A stretch of DNA of 64,000 nt from Stenoxybacter acetivorans DSM 19021 (GTDB lineage Bacteria; Pseudomonadota; Gammaproteobacteria; Burkholderiales; Neisseriaceae). How positions within the stretch are numbered: the first letter of the stretch is position 1; each line of letters opens with the position of its first letter. Location of the stretch: the NCBI RefSeq assembly GCF_000745895.1, contig NZ_JQKE01000008.1:1-64000 (forward strand), read 5' to 3'. The notes beneath the pieces were generated by a model, which was not told where the DNA came from, ran no database searches, and worked only from the letters and a program-made list of their open reading frames with translations. Position numbers and translations under genes: made by a program. Below, one piece after another: positions 17,160 through 25,355 of this stretch.

Positions 17160-17188
17160 ATTACACCCGAAAATACAAACAAGGTCAA
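17160..17188 (-). promoter_or_regulatory. Sigma70 promoter of metNIQ
   Basis: On the minus strand a TTGACC -35 (17183-17188) and a TGTAAT -10 (17160-17165) are separated by exactly 17 bases. The implied start near 17152 leaves a leader of about 135 nt that begins almost directly with the pseudoknot. Confidence 0.65.
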
Positions 17189-17306
17189 GCGTAAAACATC
17201 AAGGTATTTAGAATTTTTAGGCATAAACATTTGAACAAATCGGCATAACAACCGAAACAATTGATTTTTCAAGCTGCCTGAAAGCTGACTCCTGCCACAT
17301 CGCACA

Positions 17307-18728
17307 TCAAAATGTTTTACTGAAATCCAAATAAAGTTGTTTTTTATCATATTGATAAAAAACATCATTACTGTACACTCTATTATATTGAAAAGTTAAT
17401 TTTGGTGTCAGCCCATGCCATTGCCAGGCTCGGTTCCAAACAGAAGCTGTGGCAAATAAGGAGTTTTCATTTCTACGGATATAAAAAAAATCTTCTTCTT
17501 GATAATGTTTATTCCACCAGCCAAATTGAATTGATGTAGATATTGATTTCGGCCATTCGTTCCCCCAAGCGAAACGCGCACCGTAATAGCGATAGGCTTC
17601 GCTCAAATCCTCCGCGCCGTTTCTGCCTACATCTAAACCCACCAACCAATATTGTTTGGCGGACTGACGATACACAACAGACGTGGATATCGATAAATTT
17701 GTACCGGTTAGAAACGGGCGGTCAATATAAACATCTCGCCCGTATTCCAATGCGCCCAAAGCTTGCCACCGACCACTGATTAGATAAGTGCCTTGAACGC
17801 GCATCCCCAAAGTATGTGAATAAGGCAGTGTGCCAAACCAGCGGTAGCCGTAAAACGGCTGCACTGCCCACTCCTGACGCGCACTTTTGTACACTGGTCC
17901 GAGTGTAAAGCGAGCCTGTACATCGTCATAGTCATGGTTGTCCCAATAAAATTTACCGTAAACATCAGTACCGATACGCCAATACACATGGTCTTTTACA
18001 AGAGTATCTTTTTGTGCATTTACCTGATAACCAATACCGTGCGCAGACTGTGGTTTGGGAAATGTCCAAACTCCGTAATCAGTAGGTAAATAACGCTGTT
18101 TGGGCGCATTATTGACGTTGTTGTCAGACAAATAACGAACACTGGCATTAATTGACCATTCTGTTTGTTTGGCTAAAATTTCTTCATATTGCTTAACTGC
18201 ATCTGCCCCAAGTAAAGGCAAATCAGGTGCTGCTTTAATTTTGTTAAACTGATCTTGGGCGGCTTGCAATTGCCCGTTGGTAAATAAAGCCTCAGCCAAA
18301 GCCAAACGAGTTGGCGTTAAATCAGGGTTTTCAGCAAGTATTTTCCGATAATAGGCAATTGCATCTGCGTAGCGATTTTCTGCTTTTGCCAACAGTGCTT
18401 GTGCATACCACACCAACAGCACATCATGATTTTCCTGAGCTTGATATGGTGGCAGCAACATTTGTACAGCGGCAATATTTTGAGTGGCAACAGATGAATC
18501 CAAGGCATGTTGCAACAACAGCGGATTTTTTTGTAACTCCTCCAAACTAATATTCACCTCTTTTTCCTCATCATCTCCCGTTTCAGCAGCAGGAAACAAT
18601 TCGGATTGTTGCGGCGCGGTGATATTAAGATTGTTTTGTGGTAAGGCAGTATTTGGCAGTGATTCACCCGATGCCTTGCCAAAACCAAATACAACCAAAA
18701 ATGACAAAGTACAATAAGGAAATTTCAT
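17307..18728 (-). CDS. Surface lipoprotein assembly modifier (Slam)
   Basis: A 473-residue outer-membrane protein that moves specific lipoproteins to the cell surface in Neisseria and relatives. A signal peptide covers about residues 1-20. An N-terminal periplasmic domain with TPR-like helices (about 60-190, including the YADAIAYYRKILAENPDLTPTRLALAEALF repeat region) is followed by a barrel of about 270 residues (DUF560 type) rich in alternating aromatic strands and ending in Phe, as outer-membrane barrels do. It lies directly downstream of two TbpB-like lipoprotein genes on the same strand, the arrangement known for Slam and its substrates. It most likely exports those two. Slam1 versus Slam2 class cannot be assigned by eye. 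Confidence 0.88.
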   Translation of the reverse strand: MKFPYCTLSFLVVFGFGKASGESLPNTALPQNNLNITAPQQSELFPAAETGDDEEKEVNISLEELQKNPLLLQHALDSSVATQNIAAVQMLLPPYQAQENHDVLLVWYAQALLAKAENRYADAIAYYRKILAENPDLTPTRLALAEALFTNGQLQAAQDQFNKIKAAPDLPLLGADAVKQYEEILAKQTEWSINASVRYLSDNNVNNAPKQRYLPTDYGVWTFPKPQSAHGIGYQVNAQKDTLVKDHVYWRIGTDVYGKFYWDNHDYDDVQARFTLGPVYKSARQEWAVQPFYGYRWFGTLPYSHTLGMRVQGTYLISGRWQALGALEYGRDVYIDRPFLTGTNLSISTSVVYRQSAKQYWLVGLDVGRNGAEDLSEAYRYYGARFAWGNEWPKSISTSIQFGWWNKHYQEEDFFYIRRNENSLFATASVWNRAWQWHGLTPKLTFQYNRVYSNDVFYQYDKKQLYLDFSKTF

Positions 18729-18751
18729 ACGCTACATTCTTTACAGACTAA

Positions 18752-18784
18752 AATCCCTAAGTTCCATTAAGGACCTTAGGGATT
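18752..18784 (-). terminator. Hairpin between the lipoprotein genes and the Slam gene
   Basis: On the minus strand AATCCCTAAG and CTTAGGGATT pair around a 13-base loop and are followed by TTAG, a poor T-run. It may attenuate rather than stop transcription, giving more lipoprotein than Slam transcript. Confidence 0.5.
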
Positions 18785-18808
18785 AAAGCGAGGATTATTT
18801 CTCTGAAC

Positions 18809-19579
18809 TTATTGCTTTTTAGCACCAAACGCACCGCCGAAACCTTCATTGGTATTAACAAAAGTACCCGCTATTTCATTGGCGTTGGGACCAAAAAAAT
18901 CTCCTGCCGTAGTAGTCCCTTTCGATGAATTGCCGTAAAACTGATGGCCATTAATAACACCGCTAAGTTCAATGTTGTCAGCAGGTTTTTTATTGATATC
19001 AACTATATTGGCAATAGTACCGGATATGGCTTTCTTACCAAAATCCACCGTGAAGTTAGCGGTTGCATCAGCTGTGTCGTAATTCACACCCTTGACATAG
19101 GCTATACCTGCATATTTGGCAGTACCGCTGATGGGCATATTTTTATCAGGAGTACCTTCTCCTTGTGCGTAAAGATAAGTGCCCTTGCCACCAAGATAGG
19201 CACCATACCGCGCATAACTAAGATTCATGCCGACAACCACATCATTTGCGATCACAAATTTTCCGGTACTGATTCCCGGGTAAACCAATTGAATGCGCTT
19301 ACCGTCCACCACCAAAATATCTTTATTGGTATTGTCGGGAGATTCCACTCCGGTGCCTATGCGTCCGCCGCTGCCCGGTGAAGTAAAACTGGCATAACTA
19401 CCAGCCATTCTTATGGGACTCGAACCGCCACCTGAATCACCTGAATTAGAGCCGCCGCCTGTACCCGGGCTGTTTGATGAGGACGTATTGGGCGAGGAAC
19501 TGCCACCACCGCCGCCACCGCAAGCCGTTAAGACAAATGCAACTATCAATAAAGTTGCCATTGCTTTTGTATTGTTCAT
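18809..19579 (-). CDS. Slam-type surface lipoprotein, TbpB-like barrel (copy 2)
   Basis: A 256-residue predicted lipoprotein. The signal peptide ends in LTAC with Cys near residue 20, followed by a poly-Gly run and a Ser/Gly/Asn linker, as in neisserial surface lipoproteins. The C-terminal part, with TVDFGKKAISG, the ANFTVDF strand and a GAFGAKKQ end, is the eight-stranded barrel type found in TbpB, fHbp and HpuA. It is nearly identical to the upstream copy but shorter by seven residues near position 172 and divergent around residues 45-75. GGAGGG precedes the ATG at 19577-19579. Ligand unknown; iron-carrier or complement-factor binding are only analogies. Confidence 0.82.
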   Translation of the reverse strand: MNNTKAMATLLIVAFVLTACGGGGGGSSSPNTSSSNSPGTGGGSNSGDSGGGSSPIRMAGSYASFTSPGSGGRIGTGVESPDNTNKDILVVDGKRIQLVYPGISTGKFVIANDVVVGMNLSYARYGAYLGGKGTYLYAQGEGTPDKNMPISGTAKYAGIAYVKGVNYDTADATANFTVDFGKKAISGTIANIVDINKKPADNIELSGVINGHQFYGNSSKGTTTAGDFFGPNANEIAGTFVNTNEGFGGAFGAKKQ

Positions 19580-19638
19580 TGAAAAATCCCTCCATAAAGC
19601 GCAGAAAAACACACAAATCGAAAAAATTAAAGCATTAC

Positions 19639-20421
19639 TTATTGCTTTTTAGCACCAAACGCGCCGCCGAAACCTGCACCCATATTAACAAAAGTACCTG
19701 CTATTTCATCGGCGTTGGGACCGAAAAAATCCCCTTCCATATGGGTACCACTCAATGAACGACCATAAAATTGATGACCATTGATAACACCACTAAGTTC
19801 AATGTTATTAGCAGGTTTTTTATTAATATCAACTATATTGGCAATAGCACCGGATATGGCTTTTTTACCAAAATCCACCGTGAAGTTAGCGGTTGCATCA
19901 GCTGTATTGTACTTCACACCACTCTCCTGGTAATTTACACCCTTGACATAGGCTATACCTGCATATTTGGCAGTACCGCTGATGGGCATATTTTTATCGG
20001 GAGTACCTGTTCCTTGTGCGTAAAGATAAATATCCTTACCGCCAAGATAGGCACCATACCGCGCATAACTAAGATTCATGCCGACAACCACATCATTTGC
20101 GATCACAAATTTTCCGGCACTGATTCCCGGGTAAACCAATTGAATACGTTTACCGTCCACCACCAAAACATCTTTATTTTTATTGTCGAAAGATTCCACC
20201 AAACGACCTATTTCTGCGCCGCCACCCGACGAGTTAAAGCTGGCATAACTACCGTCCAATCTTCCGGCAATTGAACCATCCGAACCACTCGAATTAGAAC
20301 CGCCGCCTGTACCTGGGCTGTTTGATGAGGACGTATTGGGCGAGGAACTGCCACCGCCGCCGCAAGCCGTTAAGGCAAATGCAACCATCAATAAAGTTGC
20401 CATTGCTTTTGTATTGTTCAT
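19639..20421 (-). CDS. Slam-type surface lipoprotein, TbpB-like barrel (copy 1)
   Basis: A 260-residue paralog of the next gene and the first of this transcription unit. It has the same signal peptide and lipobox LTAC, a slightly shorter Gly run, and a TbpB-like barrel ending in GAFGAKKQ. Differences cluster in two places: a variable stretch after the linker (RLDGSYASF) and a seven-residue insertion with QESGVKY, suggesting surface-loop diversification. GGAGGGG-like pairing sequence lies before the ATG at 20419-20421. A promoter candidate and an 11-copy heptanucleotide repeat lie upstream, hinting at variable expression. Dependence on the downstream Slam gene is inferred from context. Confidence 0.82.
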   Translation of the reverse strand: MNNTKAMATLLMVAFALTACGGGGSSSPNTSSSNSPGTGGGSNSSGSDGSIAGRLDGSYASFNSSGGGAEIGRLVESFDNKNKDVLVVDGKRIQLVYPGISAGKFVIANDVVVGMNLSYARYGAYLGGKDIYLYAQGTGTPDKNMPISGTAKYAGIAYVKGVNYQESGVKYNTADATANFTVDFGKKAISGAIANIVDINKKPANNIELSGVINGHQFYGRSLSGTHMEGDFFGPNADEIAGTFVNMGAGFGGAFGAKKQ

Positions 20422-20512
20422 TGAAAAACCCCTCCATAAAGTACAGAAAAACACACAAATCAAAAAAATTAAAGCATTACCCACCCATCAATTCAAACGA
20501 CAATATTTTTCA

Positions 20513-20542
20513 ATAATAATAGACTTTAACAAATCTGGTCAA
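20513..20542 (-). promoter_or_regulatory. Candidate sigma70 promoter for the lipoprotein/Slam unit
   Basis: On the minus strand TTGACC (20537-20542) and TATTAT (20513-20518) are 18 bases apart, about 90 bases before the first lipoprotein ATG. A second possible -10 (TATAAT) lies at 20573-20578, with its -35 region falling inside the heptanucleotide repeat. Confidence 0.45.
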
Positions 20543-20586
20543 TATCTGTATTGATTGGCAGTATAATACAACATTATATACATATT

Positions 20587-20663
20587 ATTTTACATTTTAC
20601 ATTTTACATTTTACATTTTACATTTTACATTTTACATTTTACATTTTACATTTTACATTTTAC
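20587..20663. repeat. Heptanucleotide tandem repeat, (ATTTTAC) x 11
   Basis: Eleven perfect copies of ATTTTAC, plus a partial copy, lie about 165 bases upstream of the first lipoprotein gene and downstream of yejA. Perfect identity means the array is young or prone to slippage. Seven-base arrays upstream of hmw1A/hmw2A adhesin genes in Haemophilus and TAAA arrays upstream of nadA in Neisseria alter transcription with copy number. Because seven is not a multiple of three or of the helical repeat, each slip would rotate upstream factors relative to the promoter. The plus-strand frame through it is not a gene. Confidence 0.9.
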
Positions 20664-20804
20664 ATTTATTTATCAAATAAACTTGCTTGCTGCTACACTG
20701 AATCACACTTCAAAAGACACAAAACCACCATCAATACAAGGCAAAATCAAAACAGTTTATTTCAGTGTACTCAAAATGCTTTCTTAGTCGGTTAAACTCT
20801 TTTT

Positions 20805-22592
20805 TCAGGCAGTCCACCACGTACTCAGCACCCAATCACTTGCCTGAAAATACTTCGGTACACGCTGCGGTTTACCGAATTTATCCCAATACACCAAACG
20901 GTGATTCTGGGAATACCAATTGGGTATCACCAAATAGCGATCACGCAAGACACGGTCAAGCGCACGGGCGGCGGCAACGAGTTGGCGGCGATTGTCGAAA
21001 TGAATAAAGTGTTTGAGTAATTCGTTCACAGCCGCATCACACAACCCTGCCCAGTTTTTACTGCCGGGCGTTTTGGCGGCTTCGCAACCGTGGTAATCCC
21101 ATTGTTCATTGCCGGGGCTTTCGCTGTTGGCGTACACCACCACAGTTAAATCATAATCAAATTGATTCATGCGCCGCTGATACACGGCGGCATCAACCAC
21201 GCGCACATTTAATTGAATGCCGATTTTGGCTAAGTCACGCTGCCATTTGGCGGTAACACGCTCATAAATTTTACTGTAACTCAAAAACTCCAATACCAAC
21301 GGCTTGCCTTGCCTATCCGTCAAACGCCCGTTTTGGTAACGGAAACCGGCCTCTTCCAGCAAATGGCGGGCTTTTAAAAGATTCGGACGAATGCCCAATT
21401 TTGAATCGGTTTGCGGCGGTTCAACCGCAGCTTGGGTAAAAACACTGTTGGGCAAGCGGGTGCGCAGCGGATTTAATACCACCAATTCATCGCTTTCAGG
21501 CACCCCTGCTGCTGCCATTTCGCTGTTGGTGAAATAACTGTTACTGCGGTGATAACTGCCGTAAAACAATTGCCGATTCACAGTTTCAAAATCAAAACTC
21601 AGTGTGAGTGCTTGACGCACACGCAAATCATTCAACGGCGCACGGCGGGTATTCAGCACAAAGCCTTGCATACCGGCGGTGTTGTGTTGTGTGAATTCTT
21701 GACGGCGCAAACCTTTTTTTTGTAAATCAGGATTGTTATAGGCACGCGCCCACAGGCGGGCAATGTTTTCTTGTAGCACATCATATTGCGCTGCTTTCAT
21801 GCCTTCCACTTTAGCGGTTTCATCTTGATAGTATTTGAAGCGCACGGTATCAAAGTTATACATACCCCGCCGTGTTGGCAGATTTTTTGCCCAATATCCG
21901 GAATCACGCCGAAATTCGCTCATGCGGTTGCCGTTGGTTCGCAAAAATCGATAGGGTCCCGAGCCGATTGGCGGCGTATTGGCAGAAGCGGCCAGACCCT
22001 GCGGATAACTTTTGTGCGAAAACACCGGCAAACTGCCCAAAATTAAATGCAGTTCAGCGTTTTGGCGTTTAAAATCAAAACGCACGGTATGGTCATCAAC
22101 AGCGACAACTTGTGCCACGTCAGCCCAATAGAATCGATACATCGGCGAGGCGGCGGGATCGGTGGTTAATGTATTAAACGAAGACACCACATCTTTTGCC
22201 AACACCGCATCGCCATTGTGAAAACGCGCCTGCGGATTAAGGGTGAATACCACCGAACGCGCATCTGCCGCCAGCGCGATGTCGTTTGCTAACAAACCAT
22301 ACATGGCAAACGGCTCATCTTGCCCCTGCACCATAAGCGTATCCAGTGTTAGGGCGGCGATACCGGATTCTTTATCGCCTTTAAGCGTAAATGGGTTAAG
22401 TGTGTCGAAACTGCCGTACATCGGCAAGTTGATGCTGCCGCCTTTGGGTGCGTTGGGATTAACGTATCCGAATGCTTTAAAATCAGCAGGATACTGCGGT
22501 TTCTGCCCCAAACTCATGGCATATTCCGCGTGTACCGGTGTGATGAATACGCACAATAAACTGATGATCGCTGTTTTTTGCCAAAACTTCAT
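20805..22592 (-). CDS. yejA: Peptide ABC transporter substrate-binding protein YejA
   Basis: A 595-residue periplasmic protein of solute-binding family 5. An N-terminal signal peptide ends after residue 22 (VHA-EYAMSLG). The segment FKAFGYVNPNAPKGGSI is typical of the YejA subgroup, and the DxxTVRFDFK and FNTRRAPLNDLRVRQALTLS motifs are general SBP5 features. YejABEF of enterics imports peptides, including microcin C. Its membrane and ATPase partners yejB, yejE and yejF lie 10 kb away in this window rather than beside it. Confidence 0.87.
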   Translation of the reverse strand: MKFWQKTAIISLLCVFITPVHAEYAMSLGQKPQYPADFKAFGYVNPNAPKGGSINLPMYGSFDTLNPFTLKGDKESGIAALTLDTLMVQGQDEPFAMYGLLANDIALAADARSVVFTLNPQARFHNGDAVLAKDVVSSFNTLTTDPAASPMYRFYWADVAQVVAVDDHTVRFDFKRQNAELHLILGSLPVFSHKSYPQGLAASANTPPIGSGPYRFLRTNGNRMSEFRRDSGYWAKNLPTRRGMYNFDTVRFKYYQDETAKVEGMKAAQYDVLQENIARLWARAYNNPDLQKKGLRRQEFTQHNTAGMQGFVLNTRRAPLNDLRVRQALTLSFDFETVNRQLFYGSYHRSNSYFTNSEMAAAGVPESDELVVLNPLRTRLPNSVFTQAAVEPPQTDSKLGIRPNLLKARHLLEEAGFRYQNGRLTDRQGKPLVLEFLSYSKIYERVTAKWQRDLAKIGIQLNVRVVDAAVYQRRMNQFDYDLTVVVYANSESPGNEQWDYHGCEAAKTPGSKNWAGLCDAAVNELLKHFIHFDNRRQLVAAARALDRVLRDRYLVIPNWYSQNHRLVYWDKFGKPQRVPKYFQASDWVLSTWWTA

Positions 22593-22608
22593 TATCAGGC
22601 TGCCTGAA

Positions 22609-22894
22609 AGATGTTGTTTGCTTTAATCCAAAAGTAAAAGTATTCGCTGTGGTTTTTGCCAATTATAGCCAAACTGCTTTCTTTTTCATCACGTAACAAT
22701 CCAAAATAATCAACCCATATACGGCAGAAATCGGAATAAAAATCGTATCTATATGCAAAAAACAATTGTTTATCCATATGAACCTTTTCAGATGGTTTTA
22801 TGCGGCGAAGCAACCAAACGCCCAAACATGCCTTAAGCATGTTGCGCGTCGGTTGGCATTACCGCGATACTTAGAACCTATGTTCAATAATGTT
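22609..22894. other. Intergenic stretch, no gene assigned
   Basis: This holds a minus-strand frame of 81 codons (22595-22840) with no recognisable domain and poor start context; I do not call it a gene. An uptake sequence is at 22597-22608. At 22871-22891 a piece resembling the outer end of the adjacent MITE (TTAGAACCTATGTTCAATAA) suggests an older insertion. Confidence 0.5.
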
Positions 22895-23076
22895 TAAGAA
22901 CCAATATTCAAAAAATTCTTAATAAAATCATATGGCGTATAATTAGCAGATAAACCAAGATAGTAGGTAATCCTTTATGTACCCGAGTGATTTGACAGAT
23001 AGCCAATGGGCGATGATTGAACCGTTTTTTGACATCATATGATTTTATTAAGAATTTTTTTGAACATGGGTTCTTA
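22895..23076 (+). mobile_element. MITE derived from an IS5-family element
   Basis: Near-perfect inverted repeats of about 40 bases (22895-22934 and 23036-23076, both containing TTCTTAATAAAATCATATG) enclose about 100 bases. Inside is the 5' end of a transposase frame from ATG 22977: MYPSDLTDSQWAMIEPFF, then a stop in the right repeat. This is the start of IS5-type transposases, so the element is an internal-deletion derivative mobilised in trans. TA flanks both ends, which is compatible with a short target duplication but also with the repeat itself. Confidence 0.8.
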
Positions 23077-24162
23077 ATCCAACTGTTTTTCTTTCAGCCA
23101 TGCAGACAGAAGATCGGCAATTTTCACATTATTCAGATCAGAGAATGGAAAGTGCGTATTTCCGTGAACTCCTGCTTTGGGCAGATGAACCACCGTTACA
23201 TCGCCGCCATGGCTATTGACAACCTCTGCCCACTTGTTCGCCATTTGCAGGCAAGCTCTCCAATAGTCCTTGGCAGGAATTTCGTCAGGAGATTCGGGAA
23301 TATAGTCACCGTAATAGATGATGATCGGTATGCGGGTTAGCTTCCTGAATTCGTCCATTGGTACACCATATGCGCTGAGTGTACTGAATTTATTCGGAAT
23401 TGGCTCCGGAACTTCATTTTCAGGGAAGGCAAAATTGCTGCCGGGTTCATACGACACAACCGCTTTGATGTTCGGGCTTTTCATGGCTGTAACCCAACCC
23501 GGACCACCGCCCTGGGAATGGGTAACAAGAATCCCCGGACCTGTTTCTGCATACAGAGCAACAAGAGCATCAGAAATTACAGCCATATCAAATGGACCGG
23601 TATTGGGTGTCATTTGGCGGAAATACTGATCCAAAGTTTTTGCATCTTTCGGGAACTGCACACCAGAATGGAATTCAGGCCACACGCCTACACGGAATTG
23701 CGTGAACCACATCTGCTCATCGGCAATCGGAGAAAGGTTCGCGGCCACGGTGCTGCGACCGGCATCTCCCCTGCGTGGCTGATCAATCAGATATACGCTG
23801 AAATTACGGCGCAGGAATATGTTTTGAAATCCTTCGCGCCCGTCAGGAGTGCTTTCCCAAGTTTTGGAGAACTGCCCTGCACCGTGCAGGAACATAAGCG
23901 GGTATTTACGAGCATTGACAGGCTTCTGATAAAATACATAGGCGTGATCGCCATGCAGGGTTTGCCCTTGGGGATTTGCCGGTTGTTTAGGGTCAAAAAT
24001 TCCGGGGGTCGTGATTACTGTTCCTCCCGCCGCGAAGCTGCCTTGTTCCTTAATTTGGATTATGTCTGCGTTGCTGTTGATACCGTAGGTGGAACATGCT
24101 GAGATAAAAAGACATGCTGCGATCAAAAAAAGCAGGCATGGTTTTGAGATACCGCTACGCAT
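23074..24162 (-). CDS. Alpha/beta-hydrolase lipoprotein
   Basis: A 362-residue secreted hydrolase. The signal peptide ends with ISAC, giving a lipidated Cys near residue 22. The catalytic domain shows an oxyanion-region LMFLHGAGQ, the nucleophile elbow VTHSQGGGPGW and a late GVHGNTHFP carrying the probable catalytic His. The substrate cannot be deduced. The start at 24160-24162 is chosen because AGGAGG lies six bases upstream; an earlier ATG at 24249 would add a non-signal extension. The TAA stop lies in the terminal bases of the adjacent MITE, so the C-terminus may have been set by that insertion. Confidence 0.78.
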   Translation of the reverse strand: MRSGISKPCLLFLIAACLFISACSTYGINSNADIIQIKEQGSFAAGGTVITTPGIFDPKQPANPQGQTLHGDHAYVFYQKPVNARKYPLMFLHGAGQFSKTWESTPDGREGFQNIFLRRNFSVYLIDQPRRGDAGRSTVAANLSPIADEQMWFTQFRVGVWPEFHSGVQFPKDAKTLDQYFRQMTPNTGPFDMAVISDALVALYAETGPGILVTHSQGGGPGWVTAMKSPNIKAVVSYEPGSNFAFPENEVPEPIPNKFSTLSAYGVPMDEFRKLTRIPIIIYYGDYIPESPDEIPAKDYWRACLQMANKWAEVVNSHGGDVTVVHLPKAGVHGNTHFPFSDLNNVKIADLLSAWLKEKQLD

Positions 24163-24434
24163 AAATCCTCCTGTAGCACGCCGACTTTTCTCAACCTGTT
24201 TGTATTCGTCAAGAAAAGGTAAGGCTATTGGTTGATCCTTATTTTTCATATACCCACCATGCCGAGTTAAAATTTGAGGCTGTACTTAAGTGGTGCAACC
24301 TTTTTTCATTCAAACAACCATTTGGTTTACTTTTTTGGTTTAATTGTTATATTTAAAATTGAATTATGGTGTTGTGTCCGCAGTTTATTATAATCTTGTG
24401 TTACATCTCAGTCTGTTTGCACACAGTAAACAGC

Positions 24435-25337
24435 TTATTGATTCTTTAATTGCTCACAAGTAAGCAAAAACACAAAACCATCGCCGCCGCTGGTGGTCAG
24501 CCAAGTGAACGGCAGCTTGGGAAAAGCATGTTCCAAAGCATCACGGTTATGACCAATTTCCACCACCAATACCCCGTGCGGATTTAAATGCGCTGCGGCT
24601 TCCTGAATAATGCGGCGTACGATGTCCAAGCCATCGCTGCCGCTACCCAAGGCAATTGAAGGTTCTTTGCGGTATTCTTCAGGCAGCCTGCTCATGGAAT
24701 CGGCATCAACATAGGGCGGATTGGCGATGATGAGATCATATCTTTCATCAACGCCGTTGAATAAATCAGTGTGTATCAGATGGATACGCTCTTTTAAATC
24801 ATAGGCTTCGATATTAATGGCAGCCACTTCCAGCGCATCAAGGCTGATGTCCACGGCATCAATTTGCGCGGCAGGGTAATAATGCGCCAATTGAATCGCC
24901 AACGTACCGCTGCCGGTGCAAAGGTCTAAAGCACGGTGAACCAATTCTTCATGCTCTATCCACGCATGCAAGGGTTTGCCCATGAGTTCGTAAATAAATG
25001 AACGCGGAATCAAGACGCGTTCGTCCACATAAAATTCAAAATCACCCTGCCATGCCTGATGCGTTAAATAAGGCGCGGGAATGCGCTCGTTGGCACGCTT
25101 GTCAATAATATCCAAAACAGAAGTTTTTTCTTCAGGCAGCAATCGGGCATCTAAGAAAGGATCCAGCTGATTGAGCGGCAGATGCAATTGATGCAAAATT
25201 AAATAAGCGGCTTCATCATAGGCGTTGTCGCTGCCGTGTCCGAAAACCAATTCGGCTTCATTGAAACGGCTCACGGCAAAGCGCAGAAAGTCGCGCACAG
25301 TGTGTAATTGGTCGGCGGCAGAAAGATAAACAGACAC
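24435..25337 (-). CDS. prmB: Ribosomal protein uL3 glutamine methyltransferase PrmB
   Basis: A 300-residue SAM-dependent enzyme that N5-methylates a glutamine in ribosomal protein L3. It has the helical N-terminal substrate domain with RIPAPYLTHQAWQGDFEFYVD, the SAM motif LDLCTGSGTLAIQLA and the catalytic NPPYVD. The ERIPAPYL and VLIPRSFI segments separate PrmB from PrmC. The start is GTG at 25335-25337, preceded by AAGGA at seven bases. It is 18 bases from the end of the dolP gene upstream. Confidence 0.92.
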   Translation of the reverse strand: MSVYLSAADQLHTVRDFLRFAVSRFNEAELVFGHGSDNAYDEAAYLILHQLHLPLNQLDPFLDARLLPEEKTSVLDIIDKRANERIPAPYLTHQAWQGDFEFYVDERVLIPRSFIYELMGKPLHAWIEHEELVHRALDLCTGSGTLAIQLAHYYPAAQIDAVDISLDALEVAAINIEAYDLKERIHLIHTDLFNGVDERYDLIIANPPYVDADSMSRLPEEYRKEPSIALGSGSDGLDIVRRIIQEAAAHLNPHGVLVVEIGHNRDALEHAFPKLPFTWLTTSGGDGFVFLLTCEQLKNQ

Positions 25338-25355
25338 GCGAAATTCCTTGCTTGG

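Larger units (their letters stand above)
18803..20480 (-). repeat. Tandem gene duplication of about 840 bases
   Basis: Two neighbouring blocks (about 18803-19633 and 19634-20480) share not only coding sequence but also the 5' untranslated stretch, with CCTCCATAAAG and AGAAAAACACACAAATC at matching positions. The boundary sequence TTATTGCTTTTTAGCACC recurs at both 3' ends. The unit therefore duplicated as one piece by unequal exchange, and copy number could change again by homologous recombination. Confidence 0.8.

Noticed and set aside
20587-20663. CRISPR array
   Set aside because: The units are seven bases with no spacers; no cas genes in the window.
20551-20787. Plus-strand 78-codon frame with repeating ILHFTFY residues
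   Set aside because: It is the translation of the ATTTTAC tandem array; the repeat unit being seven bases gives a 21-base peptide period by arithmetic. No ribosome-binding site or domain.
22595-22840. 81-codon minus-strand frame between yejA and the MITE
   Set aside because: No Shine-Dalgarno, no domain, and it overlaps an uptake sequence; kept only as a note.
23518-24102. 194-codon antisense frame inside the hydrolase gene
   Set aside because: Opposite strand carries the signal peptide, lipobox and nucleophile elbow; this frame has no features.
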